Positions 17,007-26,612 are shown, numbered from the stretch's first letter. The stretch: DNA of 41,120 nt from a candidate division WS1 bacterium (GCA_012523355.1 JAAYIR010000163.1:1-41120), one strand, 5' to 3'. Notes: generated from the sequence alone by a model not told the origin. Made by a program: numbers and translations.

Positions 17007-17990
17007 ATGAACCAGCGGATGCTAGGTCGGACCGGTTTGGCGGTCAGCGAAGTCTCCATGGGGGGAGCCTTCATCACGGCGGAACGAGCGCAGGGGATTG
17101 CTGCGGTGCGGTACGCCTTCCAAGAGGCCGGACTCAACTATGTGGATACCGCGGCGGGCTATGGCAACAGTGAGGAGGTGCTGGGGGAGGCCCTGGAGGG
17201 AGTTACGGCGGACTACTTCCTCTCCACCAAGCTCGGCGCGCGGCCACAGCCCTTTGATCCCCGCGACAAGGCGGCGCTGCGGGCCTCAGTGGAGGAGAGC
17301 CTGCGCCTGCTCAAGCGCGACCACATCGAGATCCTGATGATCCACGAGCCGGACCGTCCCGAGCAGTATGACTGGTGGACGGACTGGGACCACTTCTACG
17401 GACCGGTGACGGAACTCCTCGCCGAGTTGAAGCAGGAGGGGGTGATCCGTTTCACCGGTCTGGGCGGAACCACACCGTACATCATGCCCAATATCATGGA
17501 CACCGGCGAGTACGACGTGGTGTTGACGGCTTTCAACTACTCGATGCTCTGGCAGGAGGCCCGGTGGGAGGTCTTCCCGGCCGCCAAGCGCAACAACATG
17601 GGTCTGATCGTCGGCTCCCCGCTCCAGCAGGGCTGGCTCTCCCGCCGCTTTGACGAGGAGATCAACCACGGCGCGCCCTGGCTGAGCCTGCCGCGCCGGC
17701 GCCAGTTCCAGGCGCTCTACGCGCTGGTGGATGAGATCGGGATGCCGCTGCCGGAGCTGGCTCAGCGGTTTGTGCTCTCCAATCCGGAGATCTCCACCAT
17801 GCTCATCGGCGCACGCTCGGTGGAGGAAGTGAAGCTCGGAGTGGCTGCCGCCGAAAAGGGGCCGCTGCCCACGGAGCTACTCGACCGAGTCCAGGAGATC
17901 GCGGACATGGTGCCCTTCCGGCCCTTCGAAGAGCCCTTTGGCTGCCAGTTGGGCCGGCCGGAGTACCGGGGCCCGGGGATGGCCTGCTAA
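17007..17990 (+). CDS. Aldo/keto reductase
   Basis: MNQRMLGRTGLAVSEVSMGG; YVDTAAGYGNSEEVLGEAL; STKLG; IHEPD; SNPEISTMLIGARSVEEV; SD AGGAG at 16991; the longer ORF from 16128 is antisense extension. Confidence 0.92.
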   Translation: MNQRMLGRTGLAVSEVSMGGAFITAERAQGIAAVRYAFQEAGLNYVDTAAGYGNSEEVLGEALEGVTADYFLSTKLGARPQPFDPRDKAALRASVEESLRLLKRDHIEILMIHEPDRPEQYDWWTDWDHFYGPVTELLAELKQEGVIRFTGLGGTTPYIMPNIMDTGEYDVVLTAFNYSMLWQEARWEVFPAAKRNNMGLIVGSPLQQGWLSRRFDEEINHGAPWLSLPRRRQFQALYALVDEIGMPLPELAQRFVLSNPEISTMLIGARSVEEVKLGVAAAEKGPLPTELLDRVQEIADMVPFRPFEEPFGCQLGRPEYRGPGMAC

Positions 17991-18005
17991 CAGATACTGC
18001 CGCTG

Positions 18006-18425
18006 CTAGGCACAGCACTCGCCCAGGGCAGCCAGAGCCTTGTCCAGGTCTTCCTCCTGCTTGAAGACGAGGACCCCGGCGTAGCGGCCGCCGGTACCCA
18101 AGGCCAGTGCAGCCTCCAGGTTAATTGCTGCCACGGCGATCGCCTGTAGGTTTTCGTCGAGGGCTCCCGGCTTATCCACGTCTTCTAGCCAGAGCACAGA
18201 CATGGGCTCGGCGGCGCAGCAGGTGTCACAGCCACAACTGGCAACCTGGTCCGGGTCCTCGGGGATGAAGATTACCTTCGCAATCCCGCCCTCTTCTGCC
18301 CAACCCCAGAAGGCTCGCAGGCTGAGGCCATGATTCTTGAGATCGGCGGTGACCTGGGCCCCGGCTCCGGGGCGATCCTCCAAGGACAGCATGAAAGCCT
18401 TCACCTTGTGCACGTGATGGGACAT
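18006..18425 (-). CDS. Tandem ACT-domain-like protein with Cys-rich insert
   Basis: KVKAFMLSLEDRPGAGAQVTADLKNHGLSLRAF...; second ACT-like MSVLWLEDVDKPGALDENLQAIAVAAINLEAALAL; insert SCGCDTCC, terminal ECCA. Confidence 0.7.
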   Translation of the reverse strand: MSHHVHKVKAFMLSLEDRPGAGAQVTADLKNHGLSLRAFWGWAEEGGIAKVIFIPEDPDQVASCGCDTCCAAEPMSVLWLEDVDKPGALDENLQAIAVAAINLEAALALGTGGRYAGVLVFKQEEDLDKALAALGECCA

Positions 18426-18497
18426 GGCAGCACCTCCTCAAAAGATTGCCCGCAAGGCAGGGGCGATCCTAGGGACGCCGGAGGGGGGGAGGAAGGT

Positions 18498-19286
18498 TCA
18501 GGCCAGTTCCGCGATGCTCTGCAGAATGAAGTCTGGCTGCCGGGGGTGCGCCGTCGCCTGATCGGGGCTGGTGACGCCGGTCAGGACCAGGGCGGTGGCG
18601 ACGCCGGCGCGGCGACCCAGGGCGATATCCGTCTCCAGGCGATCACCTACCAGGAGGCACTCCGACGGCGGGAGGCCCCATTGGTGGAGGATGACCTCGA
18701 GCATCAACGGCGAGGGTTTGCCGGCGATCGCGTCGACCTTTCGCCCAATGGCGGCCTCGAATAGCGCAATGAAGGCCCCCGCGTCGAGCCATTCGGAGCC
18801 GCCGGGCAGGGGGCAGGTCACGTCGGGATGGGTGGCGACGAAGTACGCGCCGCGGCGGAGGGCCGCGAAGGCCTGGTTGAGTTGTGCGTAGGTCACCTGC
18901 CGGTCCCAGGAAACAACAACCACCTCGGCCTCTTGGGGGGAATCGGTGAGGACGAAGCCTCCGGCGGTGAGCTCTTCGCGCACAGGCTCCTCACCAATTA
19001 GGAACACATGGGCTCCGGGGCGCTTCTCACTGAGGGATAACCGCAAGGCTCCCGCGGAGTTGATGACCTCCTCCGGAGAAGCGTGTACGCCCAGGTCGTT
19101 GAGCTTGGCGACATATTCCGAGGCGCGGCCAAGGGGATTGTTAGAGACGAAGGCCACGTGCTTGCCAGCGGCGCGGAGCGAGGCCAGGGCCTCCTCGGCG
19201 CCGGGGAGCAGGTGTTCGCCCAGGTAGACTGTGCCGTCGAGGTCGAAGATGTAGCCGGCAAAGTCATGCAACCCGCGCGCGCTCAT
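18498..19286 (-). CDS. HAD-IIA family hydrolase (NagD/AraL-like)
   Basis: YIFDLDGTVYLGEHLLPGAEEAL, VAFVSNNPLGRASEY, GKPSPLMLEVIL, LLVGDRLETDIALGRRAG. Confidence 0.92.
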   Translation of the reverse strand: MSARGLHDFAGYIFDLDGTVYLGEHLLPGAEEALASLRAAGKHVAFVSNNPLGRASEYVAKLNDLGVHASPEEVINSAGALRLSLSEKRPGAHVFLIGEEPVREELTAGGFVLTDSPQEAEVVVVSWDRQVTYAQLNQAFAALRRGAYFVATHPDVTCPLPGGSEWLDAGAFIALFEAAIGRKVDAIAGKPSPLMLEVILHQWGLPPSECLLVGDRLETDIALGRRAGVATALVLTGVTSPDQATAHPRQPDFILQSIAELA

Positions 19287-20044
19287 GCCGGCTTCCCGCA
19301 GGTGCAGGGGTTGGGGTCGGCGAGGCTTCCGGCGGTGGTGGCCAGTAGCTCCAGAAGAGACCCGCGCAATCCGTCCATCAGGTCCGTCATTTCAGTAACG
19401 GTCAGCGGTTGGGGGCGGAGGCCGGCGGCGAAGTTGGTGACGACGCTCAACCCCGCATAGCACAGGCCGGCCTCGCGGGCGAAGCCCACCTCGGGCCCAC
19501 CGGTCATGCCCACCACCTGGCCGCCGAGCTGGGCAAACATGCGGATCTCAGCGGGGGTCTCAAAGCGCGGGCCCTCCGTGCATACGTAGACTACTTCGGG
19601 CAGGGGCGGCAGCGAGAGCTGGGCCGCAGCAGCCTGCAGGGACTGCCGCAGCTCCGGGCAGTAGGGCTCGGTCAGGTCCATATGCACCGGCGCGTATTCG
19701 GGTGGCTCAAAGAGCGTGCGGTCGCGGCTGACGGTGAAGTCCAGGAACTGGGTCGGCAGACAGAGCGTGCCGGGAGCCAGCGCGGGGTCAATCCCGCCCA
19801 CCGCGGTGAGGGCGAGGACGCGATCACAGCCCAGGAGCTGTAGAGCCAGGGCATTGGCGCGATAATTGATACGGTGGGGGGGCAGGGCGTGCTCAGGTCC
19901 ATGCCGGGGGAGGAAGATGGTGTCACGGCCTCCCAGGAGGCCCGAAAACGCATTGACAGAGCCGAAGGGCGTGTCGGCGGTCAGGGGCTGCCAGTCGCCA
20001 GGCAAGGTATCGAGTCCGGTTCCGCCAACCAGGGCCAAGGGCAT
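19283..20044 (-). CDS. MTAP/MTIP-type nucleoside phosphorylase
   Basis: LVGGTGL, FLPRHGPEHALPPHRINYRAN, AVGGIDPALAPG, CTEGPRFETPAEIRM, GMTGGPEVGFAREAGLCYAGLSVVTNFAAGL; ATGA overlap with the downstream HAD gene. Confidence 0.88.
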   Translation of the reverse strand: MPLALVGGTGLDTLPGDWQPLTADTPFGSVNAFSGLLGGRDTIFLPRHGPEHALPPHRINYRANALALQLLGCDRVLALTAVGGIDPALAPGTLCLPTQFLDFTVSRDRTLFEPPEYAPVHMDLTEPYCPELRQSLQAAAAQLSLPPLPEVVYVCTEGPRFETPAEIRMFAQLGGQVVGMTGGPEVGFAREAGLCYAGLSVVTNFAAGLRPQPLTVTEMTDLMDGLRGSLLELLATTAGSLADPNPCTCGKPA

Positions 20045-20085
20045 GAGGCTTCTCCCAGGATCACCGTGTTCGAAAGCGGGCTCTT

Positions 20086-21315
20086 CTATGGCGCTAACTG
20101 CGCCTGGAAGCTCTCCGCAGTGTGTTGCAGCAAGTTGGTTTGGGTCAGCAGGCCGGCGTACTGCTCGTAGCTGAGCGTATCACGCCGGGCGGTCTTCTGA
20201 CTGAGGTCCTGCCAGGCGGTCATGAGTTCCGATAGGTTCTCCCATGCCTCAGTCTTGCGCGGCCCCTCAGGAAGGGCACTCCAGGCCAGCAGCGCGGCAC
20301 AGAGAGTTCCCTCCAGCTTATGCAGCGCGGGGGCTACCGGAGCAGCGGCAAGGGGGTACGGGGCCGCGCGCCAGGCGACCTGCCCCCGGGGGTCGGTCAG
20401 GGAGAAGATGACCGTGCTGCCCTCGCTGGCCACGTGATAGGGGGCCTCCACGGCCAGTGGTTTCTCACCGATGTGAAGCTTGACCGCGTTGAAGAAACGG
20501 TCCGCACTCCGGCGGCCCTCTACGCGGGCGTTGAGCTTTTCTGGCGGGGAGGTATCCGAACCGGGACTACCGGCCAGGCGCTGGACCTCAAAATGCGCGG
20601 TGCCATCGCCGAACCAGAGGCTGCCCAGGTCCGCAACGGCCACCCGGAAGGGCGGGCCGGAGAAGAGCAGGGTGCCCAACCGGTCCATCTCGCCAAGGTT
20701 CCGGTTCACCGGGGACCAGGAGGAGATCTCGCCGGTGCGGGCCACGTGGCGGGCGACATTGATCAGCCAACTGTCGCCCACCTTGGGGCCAATGCCCCGG
20801 GCGAAGGGGAGGGCCATCTCCAGGCTCCAGGTCCCGGAGCCGCGAGCGGTGAGGGCGGCCCACTTGAAGTCCTGGCTGACGTCGTTGCCAAGAGCGTCAT
20901 ACTGGGTGCCGGCGGCGTTGATGGTCAAGCGGGCAGTCTCACTGCTCTTGCGCTGTCCGACGGTGTCAATGTACAGGTCCAGGTAGTCGTCGGTGAAGAC
21001 GGGTCCGTCGCGCTGGAGGACCTCGGCCTGGATTGGTCCGGAGGGGTCATAGCAGATGGCCCCCAGGTAGAGATTGATGGCATCGTAGGCCAGAAAGACC
21101 TGGGTGCGCAACATCGGTAGCCGGGCTCCGCCCAGGGTGACGAAATCGGACAACACGGCGGCGCGGGCCCACTCACGCGCTTCCACCCGCCCATCCATGG
21201 TCGGGGGCTGGGTGAGGGCGGGTACGCTGACCACCGGGCCGTCACTGACAGCGGCCGACAGAGCCGGCGCCAACAGCGCGAGCAGTGCAAGAGTCCAGGC
21301 CAGTCTGATGTGCAT
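20086..21315 (-). CDS. Secreted protein with CBM9-like carbohydrate-binding domain
   Basis: Signal peptide; PPTMDGRVEAREWARAAVLSDFV..., VFLAYDAINLYLGAICYDPS, DDYLDLYIDT, WSLEMALPFA. Confidence 0.75.
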   Translation of the reverse strand: MHIRLAWTLALLALLAPALSAAVSDGPVVSVPALTQPPTMDGRVEAREWARAAVLSDFVTLGGARLPMLRTQVFLAYDAINLYLGAICYDPSGPIQAEVLQRDGPVFTDDYLDLYIDTVGQRKSSETARLTINAAGTQYDALGNDVSQDFKWAALTARGSGTWSLEMALPFARGIGPKVGDSWLINVARHVARTGEISSWSPVNRNLGEMDRLGTLLFSGPPFRVAVADLGSLWFGDGTAHFEVQRLAGSPGSDTSPPEKLNARVEGRRSADRFFNAVKLHIGEKPLAVEAPYHVASEGSTVIFSLTDPRGQVAWRAAPYPLAAAPVAPALHKLEGTLCAALLAWSALPEGPRKTEAWENLSELMTAWQDLSQKTARRDTLSYEQYAGLLTQTNLLQHTAESFQAQLAP

Positions 21316-21356
21316 GAAATCTGCCTCCCTCTCAATCCGAGGCCAGCCGGCAAAGC

Positions 21357-22034
21357 CTAGCGAGCGCGCCGCCAGGGCATGGCGCTAGCCGGGATCTGCC
21401 TGGCGCTTTCCACTCCCGGCACTGAGCGGACGAGGGCCAAGGCGGCGGAGACGGAGAGCCGGGTGCCCGGGTCTGCCTCCAGACGCCAGCGGCTCTCCTC
21501 CACGTCCATGTCCAGCCGGAGCAGGCGCAGGCCGTTGTTCTGCAGGTAATCCTGGATCCCGCCGGGGAAGCGGGCGTCCGGGATAAGCTCCAACTCAATG
21601 TAGATGACGCCCGGCTCTCGATGTATGCGTCCTTCCAGGGTGCGCAGGAGAGTCAGGGTGATGAACACCGTGCCGGTGCCTGCCAGGGCTGCGGCATAGG
21701 CGCCGGCGCCAGTCGCCACGCCGATGGCGGAGGCGGCCCAGATGCTGGCTGCGGTGGTCAGCCCGCGGACGCCCGCGCTGGAGCGCAAGATGGTGCCAGC
21801 TCCCAGGAAGCCGATACCGGTGAGCACCCCCTGGGCGACTCGACCCAAGTTGTTGGGATCCATAGTGCCGGCCGCGGCGATCATGCCCAGGCAGGCGGTG
21901 ACGGTGACCAAGATGTGTGTGCGCAACCCAGCAGGACGCTCCCGCCGCTCACGCTCGAGCCCCAGTAGCGCCCCCAACGCAATCGCGATGAGCAGGCGCA
22001 CAATGACAACCTGCAAGGCCACAGGTTCATCCAA
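21357..22034 (-). CDS. MgtC/SapB family membrane protein
   Basis: LLIAIALGALLGLERERRERPAGLRTHILVTVTACLGMIA...GVLTGIGFLGAGTILRSSAGVRGLTTAASIWAASAIGVATGAG. Confidence 0.92.
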   Translation of the reverse strand: MDEPVALQVVIVRLLIAIALGALLGLERERRERPAGLRTHILVTVTACLGMIAAAGTMDPNNLGRVAQGVLTGIGFLGAGTILRSSAGVRGLTTAASIWAASAIGVATGAGAYAAALAGTGTVFITLTLLRTLEGRIHREPGVIYIELELIPDARFPGGIQDYLQNNGLRLLRLDMDVEESRWRLEADPGTRLSVSAALALVRSVPGVESARQIPASAMPWRRAR

Positions 22035-22125
22035 ACCAGGGACCCTCCTTGCCTCGTCTCACAGAAGTTGGTACCTCTTTCACCGCGAGCGGTGGAAAAT
22101 CCTCTGAGGTGAGGTGCTAAGGTCT

Positions 22126-23007
22126 CTAGCCGGCCACAGAGACCAGCCCCAGGCCCACGACGATCAGGGCGCCGAGGGCCACGCGCTGCCAGCCACAGCC
22201 CTCGCGCAGGACGTGGGTTCCCAGCGCGACCGCGAAGAGCACCGACGTGGAGCGCAGGGCAATCACATAGCTGGCTGGAGCCAGGCGGAAGGCATAGAGC
22301 ACCAGCAGATAGCCGAGGACGTTAAGCGCGCCGATCATCCACAGGGCGCGCTGACTGGTTCGCCACACCTTGAGGACCGCGGTGCTGCTGCGGCGGTGCA
22401 GAACCAGGGGCGCGAGCATGAAGGCCGTGCCCCAGAAGGTGGTGCAGTTATAGAACAGGGGGCTGGCCAGGGTGACTCCCACCTTGTCAATCACCGAGAA
22501 CACCGCGATCATGGTGCCGGTGACCAGGGCCGGGGCGAGAACGGCGAGCTGCCGTCGGCGGAAGGTGGCGCGGTCCACCTCGGAGTGAGGATCATAACGG
22601 GGCCAGGTCAGACCCACTGCTCCACTCACAATGAACAGGATTCCCATATAACCGAACAGATTGAGTCGCTCACCCAGGAAGAGGTGGGCAAACAGCACGG
22701 TCATCACTGGCCCCGTGCCGCGTACCAGGGGGTAGACGATGGACATGTCGCCCCGGCCGTAGGCACGGGCCAGAGAGACGCCATAGACACAGAAGCTGAG
22801 CGAAGTGCCGAGGGTACACAGCCACATCCTGGGGTCCACCGGCTCGGTGAGCAGGCCCCAGATGGCCAGGGGGAGCATGACGAAGCCCCCGGTGAAGTAG
22901 ATCAGCCAGGTGAAGACCAGCTTGTCATGGGCCTGCTTGGCCAGCAGATTCCAGTAGGCGTGGCTGATCGCAGAGACCAGCACCAGGGCTACAGCCGCCA
23001 GGGGCAT
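22126..23007 (-). CDS. EamA/DMT family transporter
   Basis: Multiple hydrophobic segments in two EamA-like halves; SIVYPLVRGTGPVMTVLFAHLFLGERL. Confidence 0.85.
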   Translation of the reverse strand: MPLAAVALVLVSAISHAYWNLLAKQAHDKLVFTWLIYFTGGFVMLPLAIWGLLTEPVDPRMWLCTLGTSLSFCVYGVSLARAYGRGDMSIVYPLVRGTGPVMTVLFAHLFLGERLNLFGYMGILFIVSGAVGLTWPRYDPHSEVDRATFRRRQLAVLAPALVTGTMIAVFSVIDKVGVTLASPLFYNCTTFWGTAFMLAPLVLHRRSSTAVLKVWRTSQRALWMIGALNVLGYLLVLYAFRLAPASYVIALRSTSVLFAVALGTHVLREGCGWQRVALGALIVVGLGLVSVAG

Positions 23008-23020
23008 TCAATTCACCAAC

Positions 23021-23866
23021 TCACCTTGTAGCTCGCGTCCGGCGAGGCGATGTCAAGTTCCAGGCTTCCGTTGCGTACTTAGTTTCGCGGAGGTCCGCGG
23101 CTTTGCTGATCTCCGCTGAACTGAGCGACTCCGTCTCGAAATCGAGGTTGAAGGCCTCGGCGAAGCCCAGCACCAGGGCGCGACCCAGTTCAGCGAAGCT
23201 CAGTGGACGGCCCAGGAGTTCCCCGATGCCCCGGGCGGCCTGGGCTAGCCGTTCCTGGCTCTCCGGACGGTCGCGCGGTCCCGGCATGACCGCGATCTGG
23301 TCCTCCAGGCTAAGGGTGAGAGGCACGGAGCCGTGTTGCAGGATGACTCCATCGCGTCGTACCTGCGCTGCGCCGACTACCTTGCGCCCCTCGGCCACCA
23401 GGTCACAGCGCGAGGCCTGGGCAAAACAGACTGCGGGAAGTCCGCGGGCCGAGTCACGGTGCGCGGGATCAGAGAGAGTCTCTCCCAGCGCTGCCGAGAG
23501 TCCGAGGCGTCGGAGCCCCAACTCCAGCCCGCGGGAAATCTCGCGATAGGAGGCCATGACGCTGTCCCCGTGTTCCAGAGAGGAAGCGGCGATGACCACG
23601 CCATAGGTGACCTCGTGATGGTGGAGGATGGCGCGGCCACCTGTAGGCCGGCGCACCAGCCCCCAGCCACGACGGGCGATCTCGGCGCGGTCCACCTGGC
23701 CCTCCACTTCCTGGAAGTAGCCCAGCGAGACGGCGGGGGGCTTCCAGCCGTACAGGCGGAGGGTGGGCGGGGCCAAATGCTGGGCCACGGCCCACTGGAG
23801 GGCCTCGTCCACGGCCATGTTGGTGTAAGCGTCGGCGTGGCCTGATTCCAGCAGGCGCCAGCGCAC
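23021..23866 (-). CDS. Lipoate-protein ligase / octanoyltransferase family (LplA/LipM-like)
   Basis: NMAVDEALQWAV, LRLYGWKPPAVSLGYFQ, VRRPTGGRAILHHHEVTYGVV, KVVGAAQVRRDGVILQHGSVPL; start uncertain (ORF extends to 24025; GTG at 23866 fits the family). Confidence 0.85.
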   Translation of the reverse strand: MRWRLLESGHADAYTNMAVDEALQWAVAQHLAPPTLRLYGWKPPAVSLGYFQEVEGQVDRAEIARRGWGLVRRPTGGRAILHHHEVTYGVVIAASSLEHGDSVMASYREISRGLELGLRRLGLSAALGETLSDPAHRDSARGLPAVCFAQASRCDLVAEGRKVVGAAQVRRDGVILQHGSVPLTLSLEDQIAVMPGPRDRPESQERLAQAARGIGELLGRPLSFAELGRALVLGFAEAFNLDFETESLSSAEISKAADLRETKYATEAWNLTSPRRTRATR

Positions 23867-24058
23867 AGGAGTTGAACAGCCCACGGCAGTACCCCCTGAT
23901 GACGATCCGGTCCGGCGGCGCAGACACCGCCCCCTCCCCGTCTCCTCAGGGGGCATACGGCTGCGAAAAGGCGCAAGCAAACGACGCAGCGGGCGGGGTA
24001 CGGATCCCCGCCCTGCTGGAGACAAGTCCTAGCCGGTCTGCGAGTCGCCGGTAGAGAC

Positions 24059-24433
24059 TCAGTCGAGGCTGGCGAGATAAGTCTGGTAGGCAGCCTCGTC
24101 CATGGTCTCGCCCAACTCGGCGCTCGTCGCCGCGACGGCGACGGTCCAGCCGGCGCCACTGGGGTCTTCGTTCATGGTTTCGGGGGCGTCCAACAGGGCC
24201 TCGTTTACTCGGACGACCTGGCCAGTGACCGGTGAGACGAGGTCCTCGACGGCTTTAGCCGACTCGATGCTGCCATAGACCTGGCCGGCCTGGAGGTCGG
24301 CTCCAACGTCAGGCAACTCCACGAAGATGATGTCTCCCATACGCTCCGCAGCATACTGGGTGACGCCGATCAGGAGCTCTTCGCCTTCCGTTCTGGCCCA
24401 GGAGTGAGCCTTGGTATACAGAATGTCTGACAT
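24059..24433 (-). CDS. gcvH: Glycine cleavage system H protein
   Basis: YTKAHSWARTEGEELLIGVTQYAAERMGDIIFVELPDVG; lipoyl-lysine motif ESAKAVEDLVSPVTG. Confidence 0.96.
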   Translation of the reverse strand: MSDILYTKAHSWARTEGEELLIGVTQYAAERMGDIIFVELPDVGADLQAGQVYGSIESAKAVEDLVSPVTGQVVRVNEALLDAPETMNEDPSGAGWTVAVAATSAELGETMDEAAYQTYLASLD

Positions 24434-24495
24434 GGTAACCCCCTAAGGTGAGATATGGTATGACCCTGGTGACTTTCGCCACGAGGTGATAGTCT

Positions 24496-25371
24496 CTAGG
24501 CTCCTGCTCTTGCCAGGCGCGCCAGTTGTTGAATGTGCGCGGTCCGGGTGCCACAGCAGCCGCCAATGATTCGCACACCCAGTTCCAGAAGCTCCTGGGC
24601 GTAACGGCCGAAGTCCTCGGCACTTTGCCGGTAGGCAGTCCGGCCCTCCACCAGCTCAGGCTGGCCGGCATTGGGCTGAGCCATCAGCGGTCGGTCTGTG
24701 ACCTCGGCCATCTGACGCAAGGCCTCGCGCAGGCCTACCTGGTCTCCACAGTTAGCGCCGATGATGTCAACACCCAGCGCAGCCAGAGTATGAGCAGCCT
24801 GTTGCCCGTTGACGCCCATCATGGTCGCGCCCTGCGGGTTGGAGAAGGACATGGTCGCCGCCACTGGAAGCTGGCAACGGAGTTCACGGAGCGCCTCCAG
24901 CGCGGCTTCCACTTCCTCCAGCGCCTCGAAGGTCTCCAGCAGGACGAAGTCCACGTCGAGCGGCAGCATGACCTCCAGTTGCTGGCGGAAGCAGGCCACG
25001 GCCGGGGCGTGCGGCAGGTCGCCGTAGGGTTCCGGGAGATGTCCGGTGGGGCCGATGTTCAGCGCTAGTAGTGCCTCAGGACCGATAGCTTCGCGCGCGA
25101 GGCCGACCGCGGCGGTCTGGATGGCCGCCGCCTGCTCAGCCAGCCCAGCCCGCTCCAGCATGAGCAGGTTGCCCGCGAAGGTGTTGGTCTGGAAGACCTG
25201 CGCTCCCGCTGCCTGGTAGTCGCGGTGCACGCCCAGGATGGCGTCAGGCTGGGTGAGATTCAGCTCGGCGGTATTGCGGAAGGAGACCCCCCGCGCCGCG
25301 AGTTCCGAGCCCATGGCGCCCTCACAGACCAGCACATCCGATTTGATTCGCTCTAGCAGGGAGGGTCTCAT
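24496..25371 (-). CDS. Homocysteine S-methyltransferase family protein (MetH N-terminal-like/BhmT)
   Basis: VLVCEGAMGSELAARG, QTNTFAGN, GANCGD, terminal GGCCGTRTAHIQQL zinc motif. Confidence 0.9.
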   Translation of the reverse strand: MRPSLLERIKSDVLVCEGAMGSELAARGVSFRNTAELNLTQPDAILGVHRDYQAAGAQVFQTNTFAGNLLMLERAGLAEQAAAIQTAAVGLAREAIGPEALLALNIGPTGHLPEPYGDLPHAPAVACFRQQLEVMLPLDVDFVLLETFEALEEVEAALEALRELRCQLPVAATMSFSNPQGATMMGVNGQQAAHTLAALGVDIIGANCGDQVGLREALRQMAEVTDRPLMAQPNAGQPELVEGRTAYRQSAEDFGRYAQELLELGVRIIGGCCGTRTAHIQQLARLARAGA

Positions 25372-25382
25372 CGTGAATGCCT

Positions 25383-25411
25383 ATCTTAGCAGGGCGGAGC
25401 GCAACTGGCAA
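25383..25411 (-). promoter_or_regulatory. Sigma70-like promoter of the homocysteine S-methyltransferase gene
   Basis: Minus strand TTGCCA-17 bp-TAAGAT, 11 nt before ATG 25371. Confidence 0.5.
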
Positions 25412-25556
25412 GTGCAAGAGAAGACGAGGGCAGGCAGGCAGTAGCTGGAGAGGACTCAGACCCTAACGGGGCGGTTTGCAGGCCTGGCGATTGGGGAGCA
25501 TCGTCAAGGTTCCCGCAGCAGACGGCGCAGAAGGTGATAACATGTAGAACACGGAA

Positions 25557-26528
25557 ATGCAGCCACATCTCTCGACCCAGGTGATGATCTTGACGCCCAG
25601 AGAATCGCTTATCCAAGCCCTGCAACGCGCGAAGCCAGAAGGCCTGCCGCCGCATCTGGAGCTGGAGTTCCAGCTCTCCGCAATCACGCCGGGTATCGAA
25701 CAGAAGGCTTTGTATGCTGCGAACCTGGAAGGTGTCACCGGCAGGCGGCGGCAGGACCTGCTGAAACGCAATGCGGAGATGTGGGTTAAGGTGGCGGAGC
25801 GCTTCGACTGGTCCTGTATCACCGGCCTACACTGGCTGAACCTTGAGGACCAGGCGCAGAGCTTCGGATATGTGCGCGAGCTAGCCGGCGACACCTACAT
25901 GCTCAGTGCCTTCATTGACGGAACCTATGGCATTCCCAGCGGTCAGGATATGGTCGAGCACGTCATCTGGCTGACGGAGCATGAAGAAGAGGCGCTGCAA
26001 CAGGCGCAGGAGCGGGTGGATAGCGAAGTAGCGCGCGGGCGCGAGCTGATCCAGGCCGGCGCGGAGATTATCTTCATGTGCGCCGACTACTGTTTCAACG
26101 ACGGCCCCTTTCTCTCGCCGCGCATGTTCGCCAAGTATGTCACGCCTTTCCTCACGCAGCAGGTGCGGAGCCTACAGGAGGCCGGGGCCTTTGTGGTCAA
26201 GCATACTGATGGCGATATCATGCCGATTATTGATCAATTGGTCGCTTCCGGAGCAGATGCTCTGCACTCACTGGACCCCATGGCCGGGGTGGATATGGCC
26301 GAGGTCAAGCGGCGCTACGGCGACCGCCTGGCGCTAATCGGCAACGTCAACTGTGCCTGGGTGCAGGCGGGGACTCGCGAGCAGATCGAGCGGAGCGCGC
26401 GCTACTGTCTCAAGCACGGGGGCGTGAGCAGCGGTGGATATGTCTACTCGACGAGCAACTGCATCTTCGCCGGCGTGCCGCTGGAGAACTACGACTGGAT
26501 GCTGGAGATCAGGCGGGGGTGGGAGTAA
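25557..26528 (+). CDS. Uroporphyrinogen decarboxylase (URO-D) family protein, possibly a corrinoid methyltransferase
   Basis: CADYCFNDGPFLSPRMFAKYVTPFLTQQV, VVKHTDGDIMPIIDQLVASGADALHSLDPMAGVDMAEVKRRYGDRLALIGNV; start may be ATG 25584. Confidence 0.88.
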   Translation: MQPHLSTQVMILTPRESLIQALQRAKPEGLPPHLELEFQLSAITPGIEQKALYAANLEGVTGRRRQDLLKRNAEMWVKVAERFDWSCITGLHWLNLEDQAQSFGYVRELAGDTYMLSAFIDGTYGIPSGQDMVEHVIWLTEHEEEALQQAQERVDSEVARGRELIQAGAEIIFMCADYCFNDGPFLSPRMFAKYVTPFLTQQVRSLQEAGAFVVKHTDGDIMPIIDQLVASGADALHSLDPMAGVDMAEVKRRYGDRLALIGNVNCAWVQAGTREQIERSARYCLKHGGVSSGGYVYSTSNCIFAGVPLENYDWMLEIRRGWE

Positions 26529-26556
26529 GCCAATTCCGGGGTGCCCTCACCCGCGA

Positions 26557-26585
26557 GGCCGCCAAGACGGACCGCCTTGGCGGCC
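26557..26585. terminator. Strong hairpin between convergent genes (candidate bidirectional terminator)
   Basis: ggccgccaag-N9-cttggcggcc perfect 10-bp stem between the URO-D stop and the rmuC stop; no clear T-tract. Confidence 0.5.
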
Positions 26586-26612
26586 AGATGGCAGTCGTCA
26601 AGAGCGAGAAGC

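Noticed and set aside
24025-24180. Possible glycine riboswitch or other aptamer around gcvH and the lipoate ligase
   Set aside because: No recognisable glycine-aptamer core sequence or paired architecture by eye
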